The position numbers and the translations under genes are program-made. Below, one piece after another: positions 33,181 through 42,371 of a stretch of DNA of 64,000 bases. The notes below the pieces were generated by a model. It was not told the DNA's origin and ran no database searches. It was given only the letters and a program-made list of their open reading frames with translations. Positions within the stretch are counted from its first letter, which is position 1, and every line of letters begins with the position of its first letter. Origin of the DNA: Sulfuricystis thermophila (GTDB lineage Bacteria; Pseudomonadota; Gammaproteobacteria; Burkholderiales; Rhodocyclaceae); contig NZ_AP019373.1 in the NCBI RefSeq assembly GCF_004323595.1, positions 868,001 to 932,000 of the forward strand. The letters are read 5' to 3'.

Positions 33181-34338
33181 ATGAGCATGAAACTTCCCCT
33201 GTTCCGTCTCGCCGGCGCGCTGTTTGGCGCTGTGCTGCTCTCCGCGTGCACCGGTAACATCCTGCCGGAATCGAAGAAAATCGAATACAAGTCGGCGGGC
33301 AAGCTGCCCTCGCTCGAAGTGCCGCCGGATCTGACCCAGCCCTCGCGCGACGATCGTTATGCGGTGCCTGACATCACGCCGCGGGGCAGCGCGACCTACT
33401 CCGAATATGCCGGCGAGCGCAAGAGTGGCACGACCACCGCGGCGGCGAGCCCGGTGTTGCCGAGCACCGAGAAAATGCGCATCGAGCGCGCCGGCACGCA
33501 GCGTTGGCTGGTGGTCGCCGGCACGCCTGAGGAGCTGTGGCCCAAGCTGAAGGAATTCTGGCAGGAGCTGGGTTTCATCATCGATGTCGAGCTGCCCGAA
33601 GCCGGCGTGATGGAAACCGACTGGGCCGAAAACCGTGCCAAGATTCCCCAGGACATCATCCGTTCGACGATCGGCAAGGTGTTCGACAGCCTGTATTCGA
33701 CGCCGGAGCGCGACAAGTTCCGCACCCGGATCGAAAAGGGCGCCGAGCCCGGCACCGTGGAGATCTACATCAGCCATCGCGGCATGTATGAGGTGTATGT
33801 CACCGAAGGCAAGGATCAGACCCGCTGGCAGCCGCGCCCGCCCGATCCCGAGCTCGAAGCCGAGATGCTGCGCCGGCTGATGGTGCGCCTCGGTGTCGAG
33901 GAGACGCGCGCCAAGACCTTGATGGCCGCCGAGAAGGCGCCGGAACGCGCCAAGCTCACGCGTGCAGCGGACGGCGCCGGCACGTTGTTGATCGAGGAGT
34001 CCTTCGATCGCGCCTGGCGGCGTGTCGGTCTGGCGCTCGACCGCGTCGGCTTCACCGTCGAAGACCGCGACCGCAGCCAGGGGCTGTATTACGTGCGCTA
34101 CATCGACCCGGAGGCCGATCCGAAGAAGAAGGGCGAAAACGAGGGTTGGCTCTCCAAGCTCAACCCGTTGAACCTGTTCAAGGGCAAGCCCGAAGTCGAC
34201 CCGAAGCAGCAGTACCGCATCCACGTGCAGGGCAACGGCCCGGAAAGCAGCGTGCGCGTGCTGACCCGCGAGGGTGGCGTCGACAATTCGGAGACGGCGA
34301 GAAAGATCCTCACCCTGCTACACGAACAGTTGAAGTGA
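33181..34338 (+). CDS. bamC: Outer membrane assembly lipoprotein BamC
   Basis: Lipoprotein of the beta-barrel assembly machine. The 385-aa protein has a lipobox (LLSAC, Cys23), an unstructured conserved segment (KIEYKSAGKLPSLEVPPDLTQPSRDDRYAVPD) that binds BamD, and two helix-grip domains. The second codon set allows a start at 33187 as well. The next gene overlaps its stop. Confidence 0.93.
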   Translation: MSMKLPLFRLAGALFGAVLLSACTGNILPESKKIEYKSAGKLPSLEVPPDLTQPSRDDRYAVPDITPRGSATYSEYAGERKSGTTTAAASPVLPSTEKMRIERAGTQRWLVVAGTPEELWPKLKEFWQELGFIIDVELPEAGVMETDWAENRAKIPQDIIRSTIGKVFDSLYSTPERDKFRTRIEKGAEPGTVEIYISHRGMYEVYVTEGKDQTRWQPRPPDPELEAEMLRRLMVRLGVEETRAKTLMAAEKAPERAKLTRAADGAGTLLIEESFDRAWRRVGLALDRVGFTVEDRDRSQGLYYVRYIDPEADPKKKGENEGWLSKLNPLNLFKGKPEVDPKQQYRIHVQGNGPESSVRVLTREGGVDNSETARKILTLLHEQLK

Positions 34339-35096
34339 TTCGCTTCGCTTCACTGGGCAGCGGCAGCAAGGGCAACGCGCTGCTGGTCGAATCGGGCGCC
34401 ACGCGCGTGCTGCTCGACTGCGGCTTCGGGCCGCGCGAGCTCGCGCGCCGGCTGGCGCGCCTCGCTATCGTGCCGGAGAGCATCGCTGCAGTCTTGATCA
34501 CGCACGAGCATGCCGATCATGTCGGCGGCGCGGCGCGCTGCGCCGCGCGCTACGGCTGGCGGGTGCATGCGAGTTTCGGCACCGCTGCAGCATCCCGGCA
34601 GCTTGAAGGCGTGCCGGTGCATCGTTTCGACAGCCACACTGCTTTTGCGATCGGCGATCTGGAGATTCATCCCTACCCGGTGCCGCATGATGCGCGCGAG
34701 CCGACCCAGTTCGTCTTTTCCGACGGCGCCAGTCGCCTGGGCGTGCTCACCGATGCCGGCAGCATCACGCCGCACATCGTCGCGATGCTAAAGGAATGTG
34801 CGGCGCTGGTGCTCGAATGCAATCACGACGCCGCGATGCTCGCCAACGGTCGCTATCCGCCGCCGTTGAAGCAGCGCATCGCCGGCGCCTACGGCCATCT
34901 CGACAACGGCCAGGCAGCGGAGCTGTTGCGCGCCATCGGCAGTGCCCGGCTCAGGCATGTCGTCGCCGCGCATCTGTCCGAGGAAAACAACCGGCCGGAA
35001 CTGGCGCGCGCCGCGCTGGCAGAAGCCCTGAACTGCACGAGCGATTGGATCGGCGTGGCGACGCAAAACGATGGTGTGGGTTGGCTTGCCGTTTGA
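34335..35096 (+). CDS. YycJ/WalJ-like metallo-beta-lactamase-fold hydrolase
   Basis: A 253-aa hydrolase with the metal motif THEHADHVGG (HxHxDH), an Asp in GVLTDAGSI and the final His of AAHLSEENN. FASLGSGSKGNALLVESG is the family start. YycJ-like proteins are thought to act on nucleic acids. The GTG start (34335) overlaps the bamC stop (GTGA). Confidence 0.9.
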   Translation: MIRFASLGSGSKGNALLVESGATRVLLDCGFGPRELARRLARLAIVPESIAAVLITHEHADHVGGAARCAARYGWRVHASFGTAAASRQLEGVPVHRFDSHTAFAIGDLEIHPYPVPHDAREPTQFVFSDGASRLGVLTDAGSITPHIVAMLKECAALVLECNHDAAMLANGRYPPPLKQRIAGAYGHLDNGQAAELLRAIGSARLRHVVAAHLSEENNRPELARAALAEALNCTSDWIGVATQNDGVGWLAV

Positions 35097-35123
35097 ACCG
35101 TCAGACGAAAAGAAATCTGCCGA

Positions 35124-38045
35124 TTACTGCCATGCTTTCAACCAGTCCTCGACTGGTATCGGTTTTCCGTAGTAATACCCTTGACGAACGATCTCGCCCT
35201 TGCCATCGAGGAATGCCGCATGAAGAGCGGTTTCCACGCCTTCGGCGACGACGCGCAGCTTGAGCTGTCGAGCCACTGCGAGGATCGTATCGACGAGGGC
35301 CGCATCATCAGAATCCTGCGGTGCATCGAGAATGAAGCTTTTGTCGATTTTGATTTCAGAGAGCGGCAGACGTTTCAGATAGGCGAGCGACGAGTATCCC
35401 GTGCCGAAGTCATCCAGCGAGAAATGCAAGCCCGTGGTGCGCATGGCATGCATGCGGCCGACGGTGACGGCAAAATCTTCGATGGCAAGACTTTCCGTGA
35501 CCTCCAGGGTGAGTAGCGCAGGATCGGCTCCATGTGCTTCGATCAGATCGGTGAGCCAATGCTCGAAACCAGGCTGTCGAAACTGCCGTGCCGAGAGATT
35601 GACCGACAGGCGAAGGGGGCGACCTTCATCGAGCGTTCGGCGGATCAACCGACAGGCTTCACGCAGTACCCAGGCGCCGAGGTCGAGGATCAGTTTCGAT
35701 TCTTCGGCGATCGGCACGAACTGGCCTGGAGGGATCAACCCCCGTTCGGGATGTTGCCAACGTAGCAGGACTTCCGCACCGATGGTGCGACCCGAGCCGT
35801 CGACTTGCGATTGCAGGAACAATCGCAGCTCGTCTCGCGCCAGGGCACGGCGAAGTTCCTTTTCGAGCTCGAAACGCAGGCGCGCAGCTTCGCCCATTGC
35901 TGCCTCGAAGAAGGCATATTCTCCGGCACCTTTGGCTTTTGCGCGATGCAGGGCAGTATCTGCGCGGCGCAATACGGCTTCGGCGTTGTCACCCGAGCTC
36001 GCGGGCAGGTGGGTGATACCGAAGCAGGCGGCGAGCGTGATTTCCTCGCTTTCCAGGAAGATTGGCGCAGAAATCGCCTGTTGCAATTTGGTCAGCACGG
36101 TGGCGATCTGCTTGGTTGTCTGATCGATACGATTGTCGAGATTCGTCAGCAACAAGGCAAATTCATCACCATAGGCACGTGCGACGAGATCGCCCTCGCG
36201 CAGGGTATGCTGCAGGCGCTCGGCGACGGCGATCAGCACCTGGTTGCCGAAGGCTTCGCCGCGTGCTTCGTTGAGCCGCTTGAAACCGGACAGGTTGATC
36301 AGGATCAGCGCCGCAAGTATTTTTTTACGCGGCAATGTGGAGAGCTCTTGGTCGAGCCGTTGCACAAGATGGCGTCGGTTGGGCAGCCCGGTGAGCAGAT
36401 CGTGATTGGCGAGCCGTTCGGCTTCCGCCTCGGCTTTCTTTCTTGCCGTGATGTCACGAAAAGCGCCACGTCGCCCGAGATAATGGCCCTGTTCGTAGAC
36501 CGGTGTGCAATCGTGTTCGATCCAGATGATCTCGCCATCTGGACGGGTCAGGCGCAGCTCCATTCCTTGAGCTGGTTTGTCGGGTTGTTCGAGATGGGCA
36601 TGCCATCTCCGCCGATCTTCCTCATGCACCATCCGATTCGGCAAGGCTTCGCCATTGGCCTTCAGTTCTTCGGCGGATACGCCGAAGACACTCAGAGCGG
36701 AAGGCGAGACATAGGAGAAGCTGCCGGTGGGTTGTTCGAATGTGATGCAATCTCTTCCATGTTCGGCGAGCAGCCGATAGCGTGCCTCGGATTCGGCCAG
36801 CTTCTTCTGGGCGAGACGTTCACGCGTGACATCGCGAAACACGAGCACGACGCCTGATACTCGTCCCTGCTTGTCTCGGATCGGAGCGCCGGCGTCGGCG
36901 ATCGGCGTTTTTTCACCATCGCGTCGTAGCAGTAAGGTATGGTTGGCCAGCCCGACGACGATGCCTTCGCGCAATACCCGTGCGACGGGATTTTCCATCG
37001 ATTCGCCAGTCTGCTCGTTGACGATGCGGAATACTTCGCCAATCGGCAGCCCCGCTGCTTCAGCCATACTCCAGCCGGTCAACGCCTCGGCAACCGGGTT
37101 CATGAACTCGATGCGTCCTGCAGCATCGGTGCTGATCACCGCATCGCCAATCGAAGAGAGCGTCGTGAACAGACGGGCTTCGCTGTCGGCGAGCGCTTTT
37201 TGCGACTCGCCGAGGCTGGCCGCCATGCGGTTGAAACTCTCGGCGACTGCCTGGACCTCATCGATCGACGAGGCAGGCTGTGCGCGTGCCGCAAGATCAC
37301 CAGCGGCCAGCCGTCGTGCCGCCTCTGAAACGCTTGCCAATGGTCGGGCGAGATCACGACGCAGTCGCCAGATCAGTATGGTGCCGGCGACAAAAAAGAT
37401 CGCCAAGCTGATCAGAAGCTGCCATCGGAAGTCGCGCCAGGCATGCAAAGCGACCTGTTCTTTGGGCAGCTTGATCGACAGCACGCCGCGGAGATCACCG
37501 AGTTTGTATCCGAAGGCGGTGGTATAGCGCGCGCGGATCGAGGGCGGCGCATCTTCTGGATTTCCGTGACATTTCAGGCAATAAGGCTCGATCCAGATCG
37601 GACGCGCATAAAGGAGCTTCGCGCGTCCATCGGTGTCGACGATCTGCGCCGTGTATCGCTCGGCTTTCGGGTTTTCGCGGAAAAAGGCGAGTGCCTTGAG
37701 TTCTTCGGCATCAGCCAAATTCTGGTGGTCACGCGCTTGGTCAGAAACGTTGTTGAAAGTAAAGCCGCTGTTGTCGTAGCTTTTCAGTTCGTTGGCGATC
37801 CGGGTCATCGCGAAGGCCGGCAGAAGCGGCAGTGTCTGTTCATTGAGTTCGAGGTTGGCGTCAATGAAAGCACGGTGATAGACACGGCGCACGCTCATCA
37901 GAATGGCACTGACGCGCTCGGCGTCCTCGATGGCCCGAGCTTCGGCGGTCTGCCTTGCCAACCCCCAAGTGACAAACTGGAATAACAACAGCAGAGCCAG
38001 CAGGATGCCGGCGAGCGAATATAAAAGCTGGCGATGAAATTTCAT
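35124..38045 (-). CDS. c-haem sensor PAS-GGDEF-EAL protein (c-di-GMP metabolism)
   Basis: A 973-aa membrane protein. Membrane helix 1 (residues 6-26), a periplasmic DUF3365/Tll0287-type domain with a covalent haem motif CLKCH (156-160), membrane helix 2 (about 205-225), HAMP, two PAS domains (about 290-540), GGDEF (about 540-705) and EAL (about 715-970). The GGDEF signature is AYGDEF (624-629), probably inactive as a cyclase. The EAL signature is EVL (Glu758) and the other phosphodiesterase motifs (LEVTES, SLDDFGTGYSSLAYLKRLP, AEGVET) are intact, so c-di-GMP breakdown is likely. I chose ATG 38045 over TTG 38057. GC content looks lower than neighbours, suggesting transfer. Confidence 0.92.
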   Translation of the reverse strand: MKFHRQLLYSLAGILLALLLLFQFVTWGLARQTAEARAIEDAERVSAILMSVRRVYHRAFIDANLELNEQTLPLLPAFAMTRIANELKSYDNSGFTFNNVSDQARDHQNLADAEELKALAFFRENPKAERYTAQIVDTDGRAKLLYARPIWIEPYCLKCHGNPEDAPPSIRARYTTAFGYKLGDLRGVLSIKLPKEQVALHAWRDFRWQLLISLAIFFVAGTILIWRLRRDLARPLASVSEAARRLAAGDLAARAQPASSIDEVQAVAESFNRMAASLGESQKALADSEARLFTTLSSIGDAVISTDAAGRIEFMNPVAEALTGWSMAEAAGLPIGEVFRIVNEQTGESMENPVARVLREGIVVGLANHTLLLRRDGEKTPIADAGAPIRDKQGRVSGVVLVFRDVTRERLAQKKLAESEARYRLLAEHGRDCITFEQPTGSFSYVSPSALSVFGVSAEELKANGEALPNRMVHEEDRRRWHAHLEQPDKPAQGMELRLTRPDGEIIWIEHDCTPVYEQGHYLGRRGAFRDITARKKAEAEAERLANHDLLTGLPNRRHLVQRLDQELSTLPRKKILAALILINLSGFKRLNEARGEAFGNQVLIAVAERLQHTLREGDLVARAYGDEFALLLTNLDNRIDQTTKQIATVLTKLQQAISAPIFLESEEITLAACFGITHLPASSGDNAEAVLRRADTALHRAKAKGAGEYAFFEAAMGEAARLRFELEKELRRALARDELRLFLQSQVDGSGRTIGAEVLLRWQHPERGLIPPGQFVPIAEESKLILDLGAWVLREACRLIRRTLDEGRPLRLSVNLSARQFRQPGFEHWLTDLIEAHGADPALLTLEVTESLAIEDFAVTVGRMHAMRTTGLHFSLDDFGTGYSSLAYLKRLPLSEIKIDKSFILDAPQDSDDAALVDTILAVARQLKLRVVAEGVETALHAAFLDGKGEIVRQGYYYGKPIPVEDWLKAWQ

Positions 38046-38084
38046 TTTGTAAAACAAATTTAAGCTTTTACGGATTCTCGCCAG

Positions 38085-38098
38085 TTGACCGAGATCAA
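38085..38098. promoter_or_regulatory. FNR/Anr-like box upstream of the haem-sensor gene
   Basis: TTGACCGAGATCAA differs from the FNR consensus TTGAT-N4-ATCAA at one base. It lies 47 bases (centre) upstream of the haem-sensor GGDEF/EAL start, in the AT-rich gap 38046-38242 shared with divergent rlmD. A class II position would put the transcription start only a few bases before the ATG, so the arrangement is less convincing than at 94-134. The rest of the gap has a TATAAT (38216-38221) that could serve rlmD. Confidence 0.45.
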
Positions 38099-38242
38099 TG
38101 AAATATTACTTAGGATATGCAGGGGTGCGCTGGTGTGGCCCGGTTCTTTCGCATGAATACATGAATTGGTGGGGTTCATTCCGCTCACCTCGATTTTTTC
38201 GATCTTTTTTTATTTTATAATTAACTATTTGCCTGGCCGCCC

Positions 38243-39541
38243 ATGAACGTCGCCGACATCGAATCGCTCGACCACGACGGCCGCGGTGTCGCCCACGTCG
38301 AGGGCAAGGTGGTCTTCATCGAAGGGGCCTTGCCGGGGGAACGGGTGCGCTACCAACGCCTGCGCAGCAAGCCGAAATTCGATACCGGGCGTGTCGAGGA
38401 CATCCTTAAGCCATCGAGCCAACGGGTCGCGCCGCGCTGTCCGCATTACGGCGTCTGCGGCGGCTGCAGCATGCAACATCTGGAGATCGGCGCGCAGACG
38501 GCGATCAAACAGCGCGTGCTCGAAGACGCCTTCTGGCATATCGCGCGTCTGCGCCCCGAGACGATCCTGCCGCCGATCGTCGGCCCGGCTTGGGGCTATC
38601 GGCGCCGTGCACGGCTGACCGTACGCAAGGTGGTGAAGAAAGGCGGCGTGCTGGTGGGTTTTCACGAGAAAAAGAGCAGCTATGTCGCCGACATGACGGC
38701 CTGTGCCGTGCTGCCAGCGCCGATTTCCGCACTGCTGCCGGGCTTGCGGGTCTTGGTCGGCCGGCTTTCGATCGCCGAGCGCTTGCCGCAGATCGAGGTG
38801 GCCGTCGGCGAGGGCCCGCCGGTCTTGGTGTTGCGCATCCTCGAACCGCTGACCGCTGCGGATGAGGCGGTGCTGCGCGGCTTCGCCGAGGAAGTCGGCG
38901 TGCATCTGTGGCTGCAGCCGGGCGGGCCGGATACCGCCGCGCCCTTTCATCCCGCCGATGCGCCGTGGCCGAGTTATCGCCTGCCGGATTTCGATGTCTG
39001 CCTGCGCTTTCGCCCAACCGATTTCACGCAGGTGAATCATGAGGTGAATCGCGTGCTGGTGCGCCGGGCGCTGAATCTGATGCAGGTGCGACCGGGCGAA
39101 ACCATCGCCGACATGTTCTGCGGCTTGGGAAATTTCACACTGCCGCTCGCCCGCCTCGGCGCGCGGGTGGTCGGCGTCGAGGGCAGTGCCGCGCTGGTGG
39201 CGCGGGCACGCGAGAATGCGCTGGCCAATGGCCTCGCCGCGCAGATCGACTATCACGTCGCCAATCTGTTCACGGTCACCGCCGGCGAGCTCGATGGCTG
39301 GGGACGCTTCGACAAGATGCTGATCGACCCGCCGCGCGAAGGGGCGGTCGAGCTCGTCAAATGTCTCGCTGTCGATGCGCCGGCGCGCATCGTCTATGTC
39401 TCCTGCAATCCGGCCACACTCGCGCGCGATGCCGCGGTGCTGGTGCATGAAAAAGGCTATCGGCTCGTCACGGCGGGCATCGCCAACATGTTCCCACACA
39501 CCTCGCACGTCGAGTCGGTGGCGCTATTCGAGCGCGGCTAG
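38243..39541 (+). CDS. rlmD: 23S rRNA (uracil-1939-C5)-methyltransferase
   Basis: Methylates U1939 of 23S rRNA using S-adenosylmethionine. The 432-aa protein starts with a TRAM-like domain, then the iron-sulfur cysteines [10 protein letters not shown] and a later Cys (TACAVLPAP), the SAM loop [25 protein letters not shown] and the catalytic Cys in [13 protein letters not shown]. It converges with the DsbA-like gene, overlapping its end by 18 bases. Confidence 0.95.
   Translation: MNVADIESLDHDGRGVAHVEGKVVFIEGALPGERVRYQRLRSKPKFDTGRVEDILKPSSQRVAPRCPHYGVCGGCSMQHLEIGAQTAIKQRVLEDAFWHIARLRPETILPPIVGPAWGYRRRARLTVRKVVKKGGVLVGFHEKKSSYVADMTACAVLPAPISALLPGLRVLVGRLSIAERLPQIEVAVGEGPPVLVLRILEPLTAADEAVLRGFAEEVGVHLWLQPGGPDTAAPFHPADAPWPSYRLPDFDVCLRFRPTDFTQVNHEVNRVLVRRALNLMQVRPGETIADMFCGLGNFTLPLARLGARVVGVEGSAALVARARENALANGLAAQIDYHVANLFTVTAGELDGWGRFDKMLIDPPREGAVELVKCLAVDAPARIVYVSCNPATLARDAAVLVHEKGYRLVTAGIANMFPHTSHVESVALFERG
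38704..38727 (+). repeat. 24-base dispersed motif, copy 8
   Basis: TGCCGT, GCT, GCCAGCGCCGA, T, TTC. Inside rlmD, read as AVLPAPIS. Confidence 0.8.
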
Positions 39542-40174
39542 CGCCGCCGCGACGGTTTTTTGCAGCACGCCGAAACCAAAGCCCGGCAGCGGCCGGCCAT
39601 TGACGTAAAAGGTCGGCGTCGTGTCGATCTTCAGCCGGGCGGCATCGTCTTCGTCCAGTCTGATGCGTGCGGCGATTTCTGGATCGGACATGTCGCGGCG
39701 CAGCCGGTCGAGGTCGAGTCCCAGCACGTCGAGATGTTTCCAGACTCGCGGCAGTTCGGCTTCATGCAGCGGTTTCCAGTCGTCCTGCGTTGCCATCAGC
39801 ACGTCGAGCACCGGCCAAAACTTGTCCTGGCGGCGGGCGGCTTCCAGCAGGGCGACTATGTGCTCGGAACCGATCTGGAAGGGCGCATAGCGCAGCACCA
39901 GTTTGAGCTTGCCCGGATGCGCGTCGATCAGCGCCATCAGCGGGGCGTGGAAGGCCTGGCAGGTGGCGCAGGCGGGGTCGAAGAATTCGACGATCGTCAC
40001 CGGTGCGGCGGCGGCGCCGAGGATCGGGGCATGCGGGCGGATCAGGCTGTCGCCGTGCTCGGTGGCGCGCTGGCTGGCGGCTTCGGCCTGCGTGCGGTGG
40101 TAGAGCAGGGTGGCCGTGGTGAACAATGCCAGCAGCAGGGCGGCCGTCGTGAGGACGAGGGTGCGCGGATTCAC
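39524..40174 (-). CDS. DsbA/DsbG-like thiol-disulfide oxidoreductase
   Basis: Periplasmic thioredoxin-fold protein of 216 aa with an N-terminal membrane anchor or signal ([21 protein letters not shown]), the redox motif CATC in [14 protein letters not shown] and the cis-Pro region [16 protein letters not shown]. The GTG start at 40174 overlaps the stop of the DsbB-like gene (GTGA), so the two are coupled as a dedicated oxidase pair. This is closer to BdbD-type proteins than to classical DsbA. Confidence 0.88.
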   Translation of the reverse strand: MNPRTLVLTTAALLLALFTTATLLYHRTQAEAASQRATEHGDSLIRPHAPILGAAAAPVTIVEFFDPACATCQAFHAPLMALIDAHPGKLKLVLRYAPFQIGSEHIVALLEAARRQDKFWPVLDVLMATQDDWKPLHEAELPRVWKHLDVLGLDLDRLRRDMSDPEIAARIRLDEDDAARLKIDTTPTFYVNGRPLPGFGFGVLQKTVAAALAALE

Positions 40175-40599
40175 CGTCTCATCTCCCGCCAGGCGAGCGC
40201 CAGCAAAGCGACGAGCGCCGCGAACGCCGCGATCGACAGCCAGGGAATGGTCAAAAAGCCGAACCACTCGATGACGGTCTTCGAGCAGGGCACGCCACGC
40301 GCGCAGGGTTCGAGACTTTTCGGTACCCAGCCGGCCACCAGCGCCTGATGGAACAGCGCGACGCCCAGGCCGATCACGGCGAGCGGCAGCGCATAACGGA
40401 CGATGCGGGGATCCCAGGAGATGAGCCCGAGCGGCAGGATCAGCGCCAGCGGGAACATGCAGATGCGCTGATACCAGCACAGCAGGCAGGGCGGGATGCC
40501 CATCACCTCGCCGAAGAACAGCGCGCCCAGTGTCGCACCGGCGGCGACGAGCCAGGCGGCGAAGACCAGCCACCAGGCACGGGGCAGGCGTTCGCTCAT
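40171..40599 (-). CDS. DsbB-like quinone-linked disulfide oxidase
   Basis: A 142-aa inner-membrane protein with four hydrophobic helices. The first cysteine pair CLLC (PPCLLCWYQRICMFPLALI) and a second loop pair (EPCARGVPCSKTV) match DsbB/BdbC, which reoxidises its DsbA partner using quinone. It is coupled to the DsbA-like gene. The upstream gene ends in a terminator (40611-40630) just before it, so it must have its own promoter or depend on read-through. Confidence 0.9.
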   Translation of the reverse strand: MSERLPRAWWLVFAAWLVAAGATLGALFFGEVMGIPPCLLCWYQRICMFPLALILPLGLISWDPRIVRYALPLAVIGLGVALFHQALVAGWVPKSLEPCARGVPCSKTVIEWFGFLTIPWLSIAAFAALVALLALAWREMRR

Positions 40600-40610
40600 T
40601 GAAACGAAAA

Positions 40611-40630
40611 CGGCGCCCGCGGGGGCGCCG
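40611..40630 (-). terminator. Rho-independent terminator after the Bax-inhibitor-1 gene
   Basis: An eight-base perfect stem (40611-40618 with 40623-40630) is followed, on the minus strand, by CGTTTTCGTTTC. It lies between the Bax-inhibitor-1 gene and the DsbB-like gene and ends only 11 bases before the DsbB start. Confidence 0.75.
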
Positions 40631-40646
40631 TCGCAGGGCGCTGGGG

Positions 40647-40670
40647 TGCCGTCCCGTCAGCGCCGAGTTT
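40647..40670 (+). repeat. 24-base dispersed motif, copy 9 (intergenic)
   Basis: TGCCGT, CCC, GTCAGCGCCGA, G, TTT. It lies between the terminator and the stop codon of the Bax-inhibitor-1 gene, one of only two copies outside genes. Confidence 0.85.
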
Positions 40671-40675
40671 CATCA

Positions 40676-41365
40676 TCAATCCCGCTGGCCGCCAAAGGCG
40701 AGCAGCAGGTTCAAGAGGCTGACGAAGACGTTGTAGATGTCGAGATAGACCGCCAGCGTCGCCGAGATGTAGTTGTCCTCGCCGCCCTGGACGATGCGGT
40801 TGATATCGTAGAGGATCAGCGCGGAGAAGATGCCGATCGCGAGCACCGAGATCGTCAGCGCCAGCGCCGGAATCTGGAAGAACAGATTGGCGAGCATCGC
40901 CAGGAGCAGCAGGATCACGCCGGCGAAGAGGAACTTGTCAAGGTTGGAGAAGTTGCGTTTGGTCGTCGCGGCGATGCCGGCCATCACGAAGAAGATCGCG
41001 CCGGTGCCGCCCGCGGCCAGCGCGATGAGGCTGCCGCCGTTGGCAAAGCCCAGCGCCACCTGCAGGATGCGCGAGAGCATCAGGCCCATGAAGAACGTAA
41101 AAGCCAGCAGCAGCACGACACCCATGCCGCTGTTCTTGGTGCGCTCGATACCGTACATGAAGCCCCAGGCGATGCCGAGGAACAGCAGGAAGGCCATAAA
41201 CGGGCTGCCGGCGAGGAAGGAGAACTTCATCTGGATGCCGAGCAGGGCGCCGAGCACGGTCGGCACCATCGACAGGCCGAGCAGGGCGTAGGTGTTGCGC
41301 AGCACGCGGTTTTGACGGACGACCGATTCGGCAGAGGTTTGCGTGACGATGTCGAACGGTTGCAT
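40676..41365 (-). CDS. Bax inhibitor-1/YccA family membrane protein
   Basis: A 229-aa protein with seven hydrophobic helices and the family end DINRIVQGGEDNYISATLAVYLDIYNVFVSLLNLL. Bacterial members are calcium-leak or protease-modulating proteins (YccA interacts with FtsH). The ATG at 41365 has a clear ribosome site (AGAGGTAAC). It ends in a terminator and stands as its own unit. Confidence 0.93.
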   Translation of the reverse strand: MQPFDIVTQTSAESVVRQNRVLRNTYALLGLSMVPTVLGALLGIQMKFSFLAGSPFMAFLLFLGIAWGFMYGIERTKNSGMGVVLLLAFTFFMGLMLSRILQVALGFANGGSLIALAAGGTGAIFFVMAGIAATTKRNFSNLDKFLFAGVILLLLAMLANLFFQIPALALTISVLAIGIFSALILYDINRIVQGGEDNYISATLAVYLDIYNVFVSLLNLLLAFGGQRD

Positions 41366-41427
41366 GGTGTTACCTCTCTGTGGTTGGTTGAAACGTTCTT
41401 TAAGACTACCGAACGCGGATGAAAGTT

Positions 41428-41781
41428 TCAATCGAGATCGGGCGATGCATGTGCGATTGCCGGTTTGAGTCTTGCGATCAGCGGCGGCAAAGCCAGGTGG
41501 ACGGTATCCCAGAGGATGTCGAGATTGATATCGAAATAGGCATGAACCAGCCGGTTGCGCATACCGACGATCTGTGGCCAGGGGATGTCGTCCAACTCGA
41601 TTCGAGCAGAGTCGCTTACTTGGGCGGCGGCCTCGCCCAGGATCTCGATCGCACGGGTGAGTGCAAGACGTCGCATCGGATCGGCCTCCAAGTCCGTGCG
41701 CTGGCGATTGCGTACAAAAGCCAGCGCCTGTTCCGCAGCCTCGACCATGTGCAGGATGCGCCAGCGGTCAGCGGGCGACAT
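41428..41781 (-). CDS. hepT: HepT-like HEPN ribonuclease toxin (DUF86)
   Basis: Toxin of a type VII toxin-antitoxin pair. The 117-aa helical protein has the HEPN active-site motif RNRLVHAY (Arg-x4-His-x-Tyr), whose Tyr is the residue modified by the partner antitoxin. I chose ATG 41781. The gene overlaps the end of the mntA gene by 14 bases. GC content looks lower than the surroundings, consistent with transfer. Confidence 0.9.
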   Translation of the reverse strand: MSPADRWRILHMVEAAEQALAFVRNRQRTDLEADPMRRLALTRAIEILGEAAAQVSDSARIELDDIPWPQIVGMRNRLVHAYFDINLDILWDTVHLALPPLIARLKPAIAHASPDLD

Positions 41782-42073
41782 ACTGCACCTGCGCGGTGCG
41801 CACGACTTCATCCCGGAAGTGACGGCTCAGATCCTCGGCGGTGCGCAGATCGACTTTCCTGCCACCCAAGGCGCGCGACAGTTCGATCTCGATTTGAGCG
41901 AGATCGAGAAGGGTCGGGTGAGCTTCGGGGTCGAATTCGACCAACAGATCGATGTCGCTGTCGGGGCGGTCAGTACCTTTGAGCACAGAGCCGAACAAGG
42001 CGAGCCGACGGATATGGTGCGCTTTGCACAATTGCGTCAGGCTCGTTTCGTCTACAGCGAAGCGCGGGTGCAT
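41768..42073 (-). CDS. mntA: MntA-like minimal nucleotidyltransferase antitoxin
   Basis: Antitoxin of 101 aa with the nucleotidyltransferase motif [20 protein letters not shown] (Gly-Ser, then Asp-x-Asp). In characterised pairs MntA AMPylates the HepT tyrosine and so blocks its RNase. A ribosome site (AGGAGCTC) precedes ATG 42073. The 42074-42230 gap upstream is AT-richer than average with no clear operator. Confidence 0.9.
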   Translation of the reverse strand: MHPRFAVDETSLTQLCKAHHIRRLALFGSVLKGTDRPDSDIDLLVEFDPEAHPTLLDLAQIEIELSRALGGRKVDLRTAEDLSRHFRDEVVRTAQVQYVAR

Positions 42074-42230
42074 GAAGAGCTCCTTACGATTGCAGCGCTA
42101 TTTTGCCTGGCAACGAATCATCGAGGCAATGCCAGGTTTTTTCTGCCCGTTACATTCTTGCCTCGTCCGCATCGCCGACCTTGATCAGCCAAACGCAAGT
42201 GGCCATGGTCGGCATGTAAGATATTTCATG

Positions 42231-42371
42231 CTATCCATAGATCTTGCACATCAGCGGCATCACCGGCGTCTGGGAAAGGAGGCCGATCAGCGAAAGGATC
42301 GCGCTGACGATTGCGATGCGCCACAGCCAGCGACGCGCGGCCGGCGGCAGCTTATTCAGAAGATTCCTCAC
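42231..42371 (-). CDS. 46-aa single-helix membrane protein overlapping typA
   Basis: A short open frame begins at GTG 42371, inside the last codons of typA, and ends at TAG 42231. It encodes 46 residues: a basic start ([18 protein letters not shown]), one membrane helix ([14 protein letters not shown]) and a short tail ending KIYG. The positive-inside layout and overlap with typA suggest a real, translationally coupled small protein. I recognise no family; conservation in relatives would decide. Confidence 0.45.
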   Translation of the reverse strand: MRNLLNKLPPAARRWLWRIAIVSAILSLIGLLSQTPVMPLMCKIYG

